From the NCBI GenBank assembly GCA_041862635.1, contig JBGVTO010000043.1, forward strand, positions 1 through 64,000: a stretch of 64,000 nucleotides of DNA. Reading direction: 5' to 3'. The notes under the pieces are model-generated. The model ran no database searches, was not told the DNA's origin, and saw only the letters and a list, made by a program, of their open reading frames with translations. This document shows positions 16,244 to 25,500 of the stretch, piece after piece. How positions within the stretch are numbered: position 1 is the stretch's first letter; every line of letters starts with the position of its first letter. This stretch comes from NIOZ-UU13 sp041862635. GTDB lineage: Bacteria; Planctomycetota; Phycisphaerae; Sedimentisphaerales; Anaerobacaceae. A program made the translations under genes and the position numbers.

Positions 16244-16795
16244 TTGGAATGGTGCAGGGACCCCGCCTTGCGGGAATCCAGCGTGGTACGATTCAGGAAA
16301 AAAATCGTTGTTTTTTTGATAACAGTTACGTTAGGCAGCGGTGTGCTATTGGTCTGCTCGGCTCGATCGGCTACCGATGCGGAACAGCACGTTTCTAACA
16401 GGCGTGGAACAGAATCGGAAAATTCAAAATTGAAAGGTTCACTTCTAACAGGTGAATCCCAATCTGGTTCTTTATTTCAAAATGAGCCCAATTTCTCGGC
16501 GAGGAAAAGTGATAGACTAAGTAGCCGAGAGTTGTTCTTTAAGATGATGGTTTCGGTTTTGTTCCTCGTTGCTTTGGGCGCAGCGGCGATTTACGTTTCT
16601 AAAAGGTTTCTGCCGAAGATTACTAACCTGCCGGGCAAAGAAATTCGTATCGCCGAAACAGTTCACCTCGGGCCGCGCAAGGCTGTGCATCTGCTTGAGG
16701 TAGGGGAGCGACGGTTCCTTATAGGCAGTACGAATGAGAACATCACAAGATTAGCAGACTTAGAAATGGAAGTGAATAAAGTGCCTAAAGTTTAG
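16244..16795 (+). CDS. fliO: Flagellar export accessory protein FliO
   Basis: 183 residues as drawn from a TTG at 16244; a GTG at 16283 (VVRFRKKIVVFLITVTLGSG) is at least as likely and gives a cleaner signal-like hydrophobic start. A second membrane helix (MMVSVLFLVALGAAAIYVSK, ~103-122) is followed by the FliO cytoplasmic domain: IRIAETVHLGPRKAVHLLEV, then GERRFLIGSTNENITRL. FliO helps assemble the FliP-FliR core gate. First gene of fliOPQR-flhB. A CCCGC-CTT-GCGGG hairpin (16262-16274) lies within the ambiguous N-terminus. Confidence 0.82.
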   Translation: MEWCRDPALRESSVVRFRKKIVVFLITVTLGSGVLLVCSARSATDAEQHVSNRRGTESENSKLKGSLLTGESQSGSLFQNEPNFSARKSDRLSSRELFFKMMVSVLFLVALGAAAIYVSKRFLPKITNLPGKEIRIAETVHLGPRKAVHLLEVGERRFLIGSTNENITRLADLEMEVNKVPKV

Positions 16796-16862
16796 AGTGC
16801 CTAAAGTTATGGATTATTTTTTTCACTTTATCACTTTAATTCACTTTAGGCACTTTAGTTCA
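16776..16862. repeat. AAAGTGCCTAAAGT short-repeat patch between fliO and fliP
   Basis: AAAGTGCCTAAAGTTTAGAG and GTGCCTAAAGTTATGGA (16778-16813) are followed by the inverse strand TTCACTTTAGGCACTTTAGT at 16841-16860. The left arm overlaps the last codons of fliO, so the FliO tail (KVPKV) comes from the repeat. Same family as the patches before fliO and fliR. Confidence 0.75.
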
Positions 16863-16877
16863 GTATTGAGGATTTAG

Positions 16878-17759
16878 ATGACCGACAAGCTTATTAAAAC
16901 TCGTCTTGGCAAAGGCTGGCCAAGCTGGAGCCAGATGCTTTTTCTGGCGTTTGTTGTTTTGATACCAGCCGGGTTCTCTTTTGGCCAGGATGTAAATGCC
17001 TCTGGACAACCTCGCCTGCCTGGACAGCTTGGCAATACTGCCACGACAAGTGCCCCTGCTAATGGTGTTCCAAGCATCACAGATTTGATGACGGTTATAG
17101 ATAAGGCGACGACCAACGAGACCAAAGGCAAAGATTGGTCAACACCTGTCAAACTTGTAATCATCTTTACCGGCCTGGCGATTCTGCCGAGTCTTTTGGT
17201 GATGATGACTTCCTTTACGAGAATAGCTATTGTTTTGTCTTTTATTCGACGTGCTTTGACCACGCAGAGCATACCTCCTACGATTGCAATGATGGGTTTA
17301 GCTTTATTTCTGACGTTGTACACAATGGCTCCTACATTCACCAAGGCCAACGTGAACGCCATCCAGCCTTATCTTGCGAACGAGATTGATTTTCAAACGG
17401 CGGGTACCAGGGCCGGCAATTGTATCAAAGAATTTATGCTTCGGCAGAGCAGGGAAGCCGATTTAGCTCTTTTTGTGCGGATGGCCAGGATAGAACCACC
17501 AGCAAGTCCGATGGATGTAGATTTGCATATAGTTATTCCGGCATTTATTATCAGTGAATTCCGTACTGCATTTGAGATAGGCTGTCTTTTGTTTATTCCT
17601 TTTCTACTGATGGATATAGTTATTGCAAGTGTTTTGCTTAGTGCGGGTATGATGCTGCTGCCACCGATGATGATTTCGTTGCCCTTGAAGCTGATATTAT
17701 TCATTCTTGTTGACGGCTGGGGATTACTGGCCGAGAGTCTTAGCCTGAGTTTCAGATAA
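16878..17759 (+). CDS. fliP: Flagellar export gate protein FliP
   Basis: Core subunit of the FliP5-FliQ4-FliR1 export gate. 293 residues with an N-terminal signal sequence (MLFLAFVVLIPAGFSFGQ), as usual for FliP, then a linker and the family blocks: VMMTSFTRIAIVLSFIRRAL, DVDLHIVIPAFIISEFRTAF, EIGCLLFIPFLLMDIVIASV, and the Met-rich loop SAGMMLLPPMMISLPLKLIL. The N-terminal linker is somewhat long. Second gene of the sigma-54-linked export operon. Confidence 0.96.
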   Translation: MTDKLIKTRLGKGWPSWSQMLFLAFVVLIPAGFSFGQDVNASGQPRLPGQLGNTATTSAPANGVPSITDLMTVIDKATTNETKGKDWSTPVKLVIIFTGLAILPSLLVMMTSFTRIAIVLSFIRRALTTQSIPPTIAMMGLALFLTLYTMAPTFTKANVNAIQPYLANEIDFQTAGTRAGNCIKEFMLRQSREADLALFVRMARIEPPASPMDVDLHIVIPAFIISEFRTAFEIGCLLFIPFLLMDIVIASVLLSAGMMLLPPMMISLPLKLILFILVDGWGLLAESLSLSFR

Positions 17760-17787
17760 CGTCAAGTGTGAAGCGCCTGCGATAAGT

Positions 17788-17886
17788 GATTGATTATTGA
17801 CAATTGAATATTGACTATTGAAAGAAAAGAACAGGATTTTAGATTCCAAACCAATAATCAATAGTCAATATAAAATAGTCAATAGA
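17788..17886. repeat. AT-rich inverted repeat (CAATAGTCAATA family) between fliP and fliQ
   Basis: ATATTGACTATTG at 17808-17820 and its exact complement CAATAGTCAATAT at 17859-17871 form a 13-base stem; further TTGATTATTGACAATTGAAT and AAATAGTCAATAG units flank it. A single related copy, CAATAGTCAATAATCAATTG, sits just before the second activator gene at about 60204. Spurious open frame passes through it. Confidence 0.7.
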
Positions 17887-17901
17887 TACGAGGTGCGAAT
17901 T

Positions 17902-18171
17902 ATGGATGGAAGTTTCGTTCTTTACCTGGGCCGGCATACTCTCGAGACGGCTTTGCTTTTAGCTGCTCCGATTCTGCTGACATGTATGGTGGTAGGAGTG
18001 ACGATGACATTGTTTCAGGCAGTTACTTCCATACGCGATATGACCCTAACGATAGTGCCTAAGCTTTTGGCTGTTGGTATTGTTATGTTGGTTTGTGGCG
18101 GTTGGCTCCTGGAAGTGATACTTAGATTTACCAACGAAATGTTTAGCCATATCCGGAATATTGGACAGTGA
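17902..18171 (+). CDS. fliQ: Flagellar export gate protein FliQ
   Basis: 89 residues from ATG 17902, with GAGGTG about 6 bases upstream; a longer frame from 17818 crosses the AT-rich repeat and is rejected. Two hydrophobic helices flank the family loop: TALLLAAPILLTCMVVGVTM, then TLFQAVTSIRDMTLTIVPKL and AVGIVMLVCGGWLLEVILRF. FliQ packs around FliP in the export gate. Length is normal. Confidence 0.95.
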   Translation: MDGSFVLYLGRHTLETALLLAAPILLTCMVVGVTMTLFQAVTSIRDMTLTIVPKLLAVGIVMLVCGGWLLEVILRFTNEMFSHIRNIGQ

Positions 18172-18368
18172 AGTGCCTAAAATGCCTAAATTATGGATAT
18201 CAGGATAACAGGAAATCAGGCTGTAGAATATCAGACAATCAGTATATCAGGAAAAAACAGATTCAACCTGATAACCAGATACCCACTACCTGATAGTCTG
18301 ATACGCTGATAGCCTGAATTTTCAGTTCACTTTAGGCACTTTAGCTCACTTTAGGCACTTTAGCTCAC
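18172..18368. repeat. Composite repeat block (ATCAG palindrome plus CACTTTAGG units) before fliR
   Basis: Starts with GTGCCTAAAATGCCTAAA, then an interrupted inverted repeat in which ATATCAGACAATCAGTATAT (18221-18240) is mirrored by CTGATAGTCTGATACGCTGA (18291-18310), then ACTTTAGGCACTTTAGCTCA twice. The mirrored CTAAAG/CTTTAG arms at both ends suggest a whole inserted unit of about 190 bases. It interrupts the fliQ-fliR junction without a promoter match. Confidence 0.75.
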
Positions 18369-18372
18369 GTTT

Positions 18373-19125
18373 ATGGAATTGATAATCGAAAAACTTCTTG
18401 GTTTTGTAATGGTGCTGACAAGGATTTCAGCATTTTTTTTGGTACTTCCTGTTTTTGGATGGAAAAGCATTCCTGTCAGGATAAAGGTTGCGTTGACTGT
18501 TCTGGTCACGATTTTTTTTTCGATGATAACACCTGTACCTATCGAGGCTGAGCAGGTCTCTATCGTCGAGGCAGTATTGCTTCTGGCTAACGAAGCCACC
18601 TATGGGCTGGCTCTGGGCCTAATCGCCACTTTTGTATTTGCTGCGGTTAAATTCGGCGGGCGTATTATCGAACGGCAGATGGGTTTGAATATAGCCCAGA
18701 TTTTGGACCCATTGACCGGCGATAGCACTCAACCGCTGGGCAACTTGTTGGAGATGATATTTATACTCCTGTTTCTCAGCGCTAACGGTCATCATTTGTT
18801 TTTGTTGATTATCTCGCGCAGTTACGAGACGTTTCCTGCCGGCAGTATTCCGACAATACCTGTTTTGGCCGGTGGGATAATTAAGGCTGGTTCGACACTG
18901 TTGATGGCAGGCCTGAAATTGTCCGCACCGATATTAGCAGCATTCTTGTTGTTGATGGTTGTATTAGCTGTCTTTGCACGTATGATTCCGGAAATGAACA
19001 TTCTATTTATCAGTTTGCCAATGCGTGTAGGTCTGGGATTGTTAATGGTGGCGATATTTTTGCCGTTTATTAATACGTTTGTGGCCGAATTCGCTGATTG
19101 GATGGGAAAACTTCTGCCCTTATGA
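18373..19125 (+). CDS. fliR: Flagellar export gate protein FliR
   Basis: 250 residues, six predicted membrane helices. Family features: LTRISAFFLVLPVFGWKSIP near the N-terminus, GGRIIERQMGLNIAQILDPL (~96-115), and the C-terminal VFARMIPEMNILFISLPMRV followed by a hydrophobic helix. FliR is the single-copy gate subunit next to FlhB. Length normal, start ATG directly after the composite repeat. An 82-base gap precedes flhB. Confidence 0.96.
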   Translation: MELIIEKLLGFVMVLTRISAFFLVLPVFGWKSIPVRIKVALTVLVTIFFSMITPVPIEAEQVSIVEAVLLLANEATYGLALGLIATFVFAAVKFGGRIIERQMGLNIAQILDPLTGDSTQPLGNLLEMIFILLFLSANGHHLFLLIISRSYETFPAGSIPTIPVLAGGIIKAGSTLLMAGLKLSAPILAAFLLLMVVLAVFARMIPEMNILFISLPMRVGLGLLMVAIFLPFINTFVAEFADWMGKLLPL

Positions 19126-19207
19126 GACAAACGACCACAGACTTCAGACTAAAAACCACAAAACAAAATCGTTTTCTTGAGTCTTTTACTAACATCGGGA
19201 ACAGATT

Positions 19208-20290
19208 ATGCCAGAGCAAGCTGCCGAAAGGACTGAACAGCCAACAGCAAGGAGATTGTCGAAAGCCAAGGGCAAAGGGCAGGTACCACAGTCTCAGGAG
19301 CTGACATCGATTGTAACACTTCTGGTGTTGGTGGCAATGTTAGCTCTGTTGGCACCGAACTTGCTGCAATTGTTCGTGATACAAATTAGGCAGGGGATGT
19401 CGTGCGAAAATGGCATTTTTGCTGACAGCAGTGGATTTTTGGATTTCATCAGTAGAAAAACTATCGATCTGATACTTGTTATCTGCCCCATTCTCGCGGC
19501 ACTTTGTGCGGGTTCTTTTATAGCCAGTGTCGCTGTCAGCGGGCTGAATTATACGCCGGGGGCTTTAGAATTAAAATTCAACCAGCTTAATCCGGTCACA
19601 GGGTTACTGAAACTGGTAAACGCTCGCTCTCTTGTGAAGCTCTTATTATCCGTTCTAAAACTGTTTTTAATCTCACTCATCGTTTGGTTCTATCTTCGGA
19701 GCAAGCTTGATATGCTTGCTGGGCTTCGATGGGCCTGGTCTACACAAATACTTGCAGTTATCGCAAAGATAATACTTGGCCTGATGATACGCATTGGCTT
19801 TGCACTGTTGGCTATGGGTATTGCTGATGCCTTCTATCAGAAATGGAAATACATCCAGGAGCTGAAGATGACCAAGCAGGAAGTAAAACAGGAGCTCAGG
19901 GATACAATAGGTTCACCTGAGGTCAAAGGTCGAATCCGGCAAATCCAGTTCCAAGCGACCTTGAAGCGTATGCTGCAGGAAGTGCCCAAGGCCAGTGTGG
20001 TTCTTGTCAACCCAACACACGTAGCTGTTGCGTTGCGTTATGAGGCCAAGACGATGGAAGCGCCTGTGATGGTGGCCAAGGGGGCAGACCATTTGGCGGA
20101 AAAAATCAGGGAAATTGCACGGGCCTATGGTGTGCCGATTGTCAGAAGGCCCGAGTTGGCCAGAACAATATATTCAACGGTCAAACTCGGTGAACCTATA
20201 CCTGAGACCTTGTATGTGGCGGTAGCAGAAGTGTTGGCTATGATTTATCGTTTACGTCGTAGAAAAGCAAACTTGCAGACACAGCAATAA
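19208..20290 (+). CDS. flhB: Flagellar export switch protein FlhB
   Basis: 360 residues. N-terminal AAERTEQPTARRLSKAKGKG is the standard FlhB entry, followed by four membrane helices. The cytoplasmic domain begins KMTKQEVKQELRDTIGSPEV, and the autocleavage motif NPTH is at 268-271 (VVLVNPTHVAVALRYEAKTM), so self-cleavage and FliK-triggered specificity switching should operate. Conserved MVAKGADHLAEKIREIARAY follows. Last gene of the export block, convergent with fliD. Confidence 0.97.
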   Translation: MPEQAAERTEQPTARRLSKAKGKGQVPQSQELTSIVTLLVLVAMLALLAPNLLQLFVIQIRQGMSCENGIFADSSGFLDFISRKTIDLILVICPILAALCAGSFIASVAVSGLNYTPGALELKFNQLNPVTGLLKLVNARSLVKLLLSVLKLFLISLIVWFYLRSKLDMLAGLRWAWSTQILAVIAKIILGLMIRIGFALLAMGIADAFYQKWKYIQELKMTKQEVKQELRDTIGSPEVKGRIRQIQFQATLKRMLQEVPKASVVLVNPTHVAVALRYEAKTMEAPVMVAKGADHLAEKIREIARAYGVPIVRRPELARTIYSTVKLGEPIPETLYVAVAEVLAMIYRLRRRKANLQTQQ

Positions 20291-20294
20291 GTGT

Positions 20295-20312
20295 TTGGGG
20301 GCTTTCCTCCAA
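20295..20312. terminator. Possible bidirectional terminator between flhB and fliD
   Basis: TTGGGGG-CTTT-CCTCCAA (20295-20312) forms a 7-pair stem with one G-T wobble in the 65-base convergent gap. No strong T-run follows on either strand, so termination is suggested mainly by position. Confidence 0.35.
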
Positions 20313-20355
20313 TAACTCACCAGACGTAAATCAGCACGATGTTCTTACCTTTATG

Positions 20356-22404
20356 TCATAGACCGAAACCTAAGGCGCTCATCTGTTGTTGTATCAAAGC
20401 TAAATTTTTCTCAAGACGGCTAAATCGAGCTATCAATCTTTCTTCTCTTTTAATAAGGCGGTATTCTTCGTTTTCAATCTTTTCCCGTAAATATTTTATT
20501 TGGTTGTCCACGTGTTTCTGGTCGATTTGGATAGAACCGGTTGTTACCTTGAGCATTTTATCCAGTGCGTCCTCTATTGCTCCGGTAAAGCCCTGCTTTA
20601 CCCTGACAGTGGCGGTGAAAGTGCCGTCCTGACTTAGGTCAACACTGAGTTGAAGGGCGTTTTCGGGGTACATAGGGTAGCCGTTATCGTCAAAGGTGCT
20701 GTCACCGGTAATTATGTTGCCGCTGTATGTTGCATCGCGGTAGGTTGATTCGGTTGAGAGTTTGATTTTGGCGCCGGTGATTACGCTGCTGCTTACCACC
20801 ACCTCGACGTCATAGCTGCCCGCTGTAGTATAATCGCTGCTGGCGCCGTAGAATTCGATGGTATTACTGTCGCTGCTGCCGGTCTTATCTGCTCCGATTA
20901 TGGCCAGTACGCCCATATAATCTTCAGCTATTGCTTCATCGAAGACATTCATGTCAAGACTCAATACTCCATCCCTGTCGAGCTTAAAGCCGATATGAGC
21001 CGGCGTCAGGAACGTGTCGATATCCTCTATAAATCCGTTGGTCTGGGCGATAAACGGTGTGCGAATCTGCTGCCTTATGGTCGAAACGACATAATCACCC
21101 ATTAAAATACCGGCGGTTTTTAGAACGTCATTGTACCCGGTCTTTTCCTTAATATGCTCGACGGCAAAGTTATAGGCATCAACCATTTTGGACAGTTTGT
21201 CTTTTACCGATTGGATATCTCTGGTCAGAGTCAGTTTCTCTCCGTTGGCATCAGTCGTATCGTGTAGATGAAGTGCTACGCCGTAAATAACGTCATCTAT
21301 CGTATTGGAGCTCCTGCTGATCCAAGCACCGGGCGGGTAGCCGTCAACCCTTATTTCGCTATCCTGAGCAGATTGAGTTTCGCTAAAGTCCGCTGATTCA
21401 AAATTGTCATTAAGGCCCGATGCTGATGTGCTGCCGCCTACGGTTGAAATAGCCCAAGTAGGTAGAGTTAGCGTTGCCGGTGGTACCTGGCTGTTATTAT
21501 CCCATCTCAAATCAATTGAAAGGCTGCTCGTGCCGGAGGTATCATCCGTCAATATAATTTTGCCGTTCTCAAGAACCGCTTTAGCGATCCCGTCAAAAGC
21601 ATCATTAATCTCTGAAATAAGATGCCCAACTTTGGTATTTTCGGTAACTGGAAGGTCTACCTGAGTTATAGCAACACCATTATGGTCTGTGCCAGTTATC
21701 TCAATGTGTTCGCCACCTAAAAGCGGATTGGTACCAAATTGGTCGAGTGTTGTGATTTTTGAGCTTAGCGTGGCATTGCCACCGTCAACAGTAAAAGCAC
21801 TATCAGCTTGCCATACTTCCGTGCTGCTTGCATTGATGGAGATAGTGTAATCTGTGCCGGCATCATTGCCATTTAAGACAAGATGATAGGCATCATTATA
21901 ATATAGCAGACTCGCTGTAATCCCGGGATTGTTCGCATCGTTATTGATTAAGCCGACGAAATCCTCGAGTGTTGTCTCAGATGTGGTCGTCAACACCGTT
22001 TCCTTATTGTTATATGAGTAAATAAAAGTTCCCGCTCCGACGTAATCCTCGGTATATTCGAGCCCGTTCGTATGAACCCAGCGCTCGGCATTAGCCAGTT
22101 GGTTGATTACAACGGTATGATTGCCTTCAAAGGCGTTATAGGATGCATCGGCAGTCAATTTGTCGGTATCGCTGGAGGCAACTGAAAAAGCCCGAAGTTC
22201 GTTGGCGTCGGAAAGAGCCTGAACCGAGCTTCTTAAGTTGCTGAGTTTGGTTTCCAGAGTGCTCAGAGCATCTTGTCTTTCCTCCCAAATACTTATGCGT
22301 TCTTCGTACACATTGAGTGAACGGCGCTCGATAGCCATCAGTTGGGCGATGAGTTTGGCTGTATCTATCCCTGTTAAGAGCCCTGGAAGACGTAACGTTG
22401 ACAT
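20356..22404 (-). CDS. fliD: Flagellar filament cap protein FliD
   Basis: Caps the filament tip and folds incoming flagellin. 682 residues, longer than many FliD proteins. The N-terminal family block is LPGLLTGIDTAKLIAQLMAI, followed by a coiled coil (LSTLETKLSNLRSSVQALSD) and HTVVINQLANAERWV. The C-terminal domain includes LSKMVDAYNFAVEHIKEKTG and a terminal coiled coil (QIKYLREKIENEEYRLIKRE). The long middle is variable and outward-facing. It ends 65 bases from flhB, convergent. Upstream, 22405-22545 has no gene and no clear promoter; a GCAGATAA sits too near the ATG to serve as a -10. Confidence 0.93.
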   Translation of the reverse strand: MSTLRLPGLLTGIDTAKLIAQLMAIERRSLNVYEERISIWEERQDALSTLETKLSNLRSSVQALSDANELRAFSVASSDTDKLTADASYNAFEGNHTVVINQLANAERWVHTNGLEYTEDYVGAGTFIYSYNNKETVLTTTSETTLEDFVGLINNDANNPGITASLLYYNDAYHLVLNGNDAGTDYTISINASSTEVWQADSAFTVDGGNATLSSKITTLDQFGTNPLLGGEHIEITGTDHNGVAITQVDLPVTENTKVGHLISEINDAFDGIAKAVLENGKIILTDDTSGTSSLSIDLRWDNNSQVPPATLTLPTWAISTVGGSTSASGLNDNFESADFSETQSAQDSEIRVDGYPPGAWISRSSNTIDDVIYGVALHLHDTTDANGEKLTLTRDIQSVKDKLSKMVDAYNFAVEHIKEKTGYNDVLKTAGILMGDYVVSTIRQQIRTPFIAQTNGFIEDIDTFLTPAHIGFKLDRDGVLSLDMNVFDEAIAEDYMGVLAIIGADKTGSSDSNTIEFYGASSDYTTAGSYDVEVVVSSSVITGAKIKLSTESTYRDATYSGNIITGDSTFDDNGYPMYPENALQLSVDLSQDGTFTATVRVKQGFTGAIEDALDKMLKVTTGSIQIDQKHVDNQIKYLREKIENEEYRLIKREERLIARFSRLEKNLALIQQQMSALGFGL

Positions 22405-22545
22405 CTTTATCTGCCTTTTAGTTTAAGTTTTAATACCTTTACAAAAATCTACGAGTACGGCTAACGCCCGCATTTCACGTATATTATCGTTCAAAAACAC
22501 TTTTAGCTTAATAATTTATCTTATACTTGCTCGCCTTATCTGTTT

Positions 22546-25500
22546 TCATTTAGAAACAGCTTGTTGTGGCACCTCGGTATATCTGGCTCGTATGAGTTCA
22601 GACTTTCGCAATAACTGCCGCAGTCTCTGGTTTCCAGGATTCATTTTTACACAGTCATTTAGCTCTGAACAGGCATGGTCTAAGGCAGTTCTTGAACATT
22701 CAGTAGCATTTGTCTTTACATAATCTTGTCCTATTGCAAGGTAAGTTCCAGCAGCCAGGCATTTAGCATGCAATTGCCTCATATGGGGCGCTATCTCGTC
22801 CCACGCAACATCCGGAAACAACTCTTCGTACGTAAAAGTCTCGGTATACCGCTTAACCACCTCAAAAAGACACTTTGCTTTTTGAGCGTTGAAGGTTCTT
22901 GAAAGACTGTTGGGGGTCATTCGCCGCAGATACAGGGCACCGTCGAGGTGGTGTATCTTCAAGTCGTTCTTTACAAATCGACGCATCATATCGTAGTCCC
23001 CGCCAATCACCAGGTCCTCGTCAAAAAAACCAATCTTGTCGAACACGGTTTTTCTGATGCAGGTCCTGAACGGGACGATTGGAAAGCCGCAGCGAAACAG
23101 GTCCCTGATGAGAAATTTGCGGTTCGTATACTCACGCCTTTTAATTACCCGAATTGGCTTACCATCCTGCTCAATCAAATAGTCGTCACAATAAATCAAG
23201 TCGGCCTCGGGATGTTTCTCGAACTCATGGAGATGTTTTGCAATGAAGTCCGGCGTCATCATGTCGTCGGTATCGAGATTAATTATGAAGTTACCTTTGG
23301 ATTCCTTTATCGCTCGATTTCTGGCACCCCAGGCTCCTATGTTTTCCTGGCGGAGGTATTTGATTTTTTCATCTTTAAAGCCAAGCACTATATCTTCAGT
23401 TCGATCTGTGGAGCCATCATTGATAACGACAAGCTCATAATCTTTGTACGTTTGATTCAGGACACTTTTAATTGCCTCTGTGATATACTCAGCGGCATTG
23501 TAGGCAGGCATTATCACCGAAACCAAAGGTCCGGCCCGCCCACAGTTAGAATCTCGGTCGGCTTGGGGCCTGTCTGAAGTTGGCGCAGAAGCTCCGGTTT
23601 TTGCGTGCGAGGGAGCTGCCTGAGGCAGGTAACGTCTGTCAGAAACAGTCTCGCGTTGTCGGTCGATTCCGCTCTTTTTCTCCAAATCAATGATACGAAG
23701 CTCGTAAAGCCTGCCATTTTCCAGACACCAGCTCTGAAGGTCGGTCTTTAATTGATTTTCAAAATAATCACTGATGAACTTTCTTGCAGCAGGGCTGTTG
23801 TGGTTTTCTATTTCTCTGTTTAGATACTTGAGGCTCTCCTGCTTTCTATCAAGCGCAAAATAAGCCATAGCCCTTAAAAGGTCGTAGTTTTTGAACCTCT
23901 TCGCAATATCGCATATCATTGTTTCCATGCCTTCAAGCCTGACGATGCAGCTTACACACAAGTGCTTGTTAAACAACCCAACAACTATGACAATTAATTG
24001 CTTTAGCATATCATCATTAAGAGGCTCACTCTCCCATTGGGCGAAAAGATGACCATATTTCTCGATGAAATCCGAACATTTACAGTTTCTTAGTTCCGCT
24101 GCTATATCTGCCGCTGGATTGTTACGGAGTTTTTCTCTAACTTTCAGGAATTTGTCCTTACAGTAAGCTGCAAATTTAGATCTTCTGCTGCGATGGTCAA
24201 AAGTGGGCAGGAGGCCCGTTTGTGAGGCCGAATGCATCCTTCTCAACATTAAAAATTCAGGAATGTTTTTCAGCTTTATTCTGCCACTTCGATAAGCATA
24301 TTCAGCGGCCTTTGCCAGCCAGAACGAATCTGAGGCAAACGGGTTCTCGTCGTAAAGTCCAATTTCATCAAAGAGGCTTCTGCGAATAATAGCTGAGCCA
24401 TGACATAAACTAAACCTCCAGTTCAAAAGCCTGGCAATAATTTCATTGTGTTCAAGAGAGAACTTGTGTTCATCTGTGTATTGCAATCCTCTGAACTCAT
24501 CCAGAAAGCTGCGGTAAAAAGCGCCCACTACGGCCAGGCAGTCATCACTGATTATTTCACGGTACAATACCTCCAGCTTGTTCGGGCACATAATATCATC
24601 GGCATCCTGTATAGCAATGAAATCAGAACAGGCCCGCTCAATTGCAAAGTTTCTTCTGACGTAAGGGCCTTTATTATCCTGAAAGTAATAAGGCTTTATT
24701 CTTTCATCCATTTGGGCGTACTTTTCGATAATACTTCTTGTACTATCGCTACTACCATCATCAAGCAAAAACAGTTCCCACTCCTGCATTGTTTGACTTC
24801 TGATACTCTCGAGACACTCCGGCAGAAATTTTTCACAATTGTAGCAGGACGTTATTACCGAAACTTTGGATTTGGAATCAGCGTCCGGGGCTAAGGATGT
24901 GAGTGCTTTTTGTATTCGCTCAAGAAATTTCCTGGCGCCGCTGTGTTCCGGTTGGAGATTCAGTTCCATTTCACATGCTTTTTGGGCTGAAAATATATCT
25001 CCAAGTTCAGCATAGGCAGCAGCAAGAGCATAATGCAGATTAGGCAATGTCATACAGTTCTTTGCTGCTTTTTCGAGATATTTGATTGCTTCTGAAGCAT
25101 CGCCGTTGCGTAAATATCGAAAGCCCTTCCTGAAAGATTCTTCAGCCAAAATCTGATTATTTACATCCGTAGCTACTGATAGCTCCTTGCCGTTCTTAAT
25201 GGAAGTAATTAGCTTTTTGGTGTCGGGCTGCGCTCTTTGTAACGCAAGATTATGTCTGGCTATATCTCGGAAAGGGTATATATGCTCATCGAGTCCCTTC
25301 ATATCGGCATAGCTTCCTCGATGAGCATCTTTGTGAATCAACAAATCCTCCCGCTGAAGATATTCATTGTAGCGCCGTTGGAATACGTAGAAATCGGGGC
25401 GTTTTCGCTCTAATCGCTTGGCTGAGATTTTTTGTTTTCTGGCTTTTTCCTCAAGGATTTTTTTATCTTTGACTGGGTCATGATGTATTACGGGCTCAGG

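Noticed and set aside
22405..22545. GCAGATAA just before fliD as a sigma-28 -10 element
   Set aside because: It lies a few bases from the ATG, the spacing to the nearest TAAA is 14 rather than 15, and the transcript would be leaderless.
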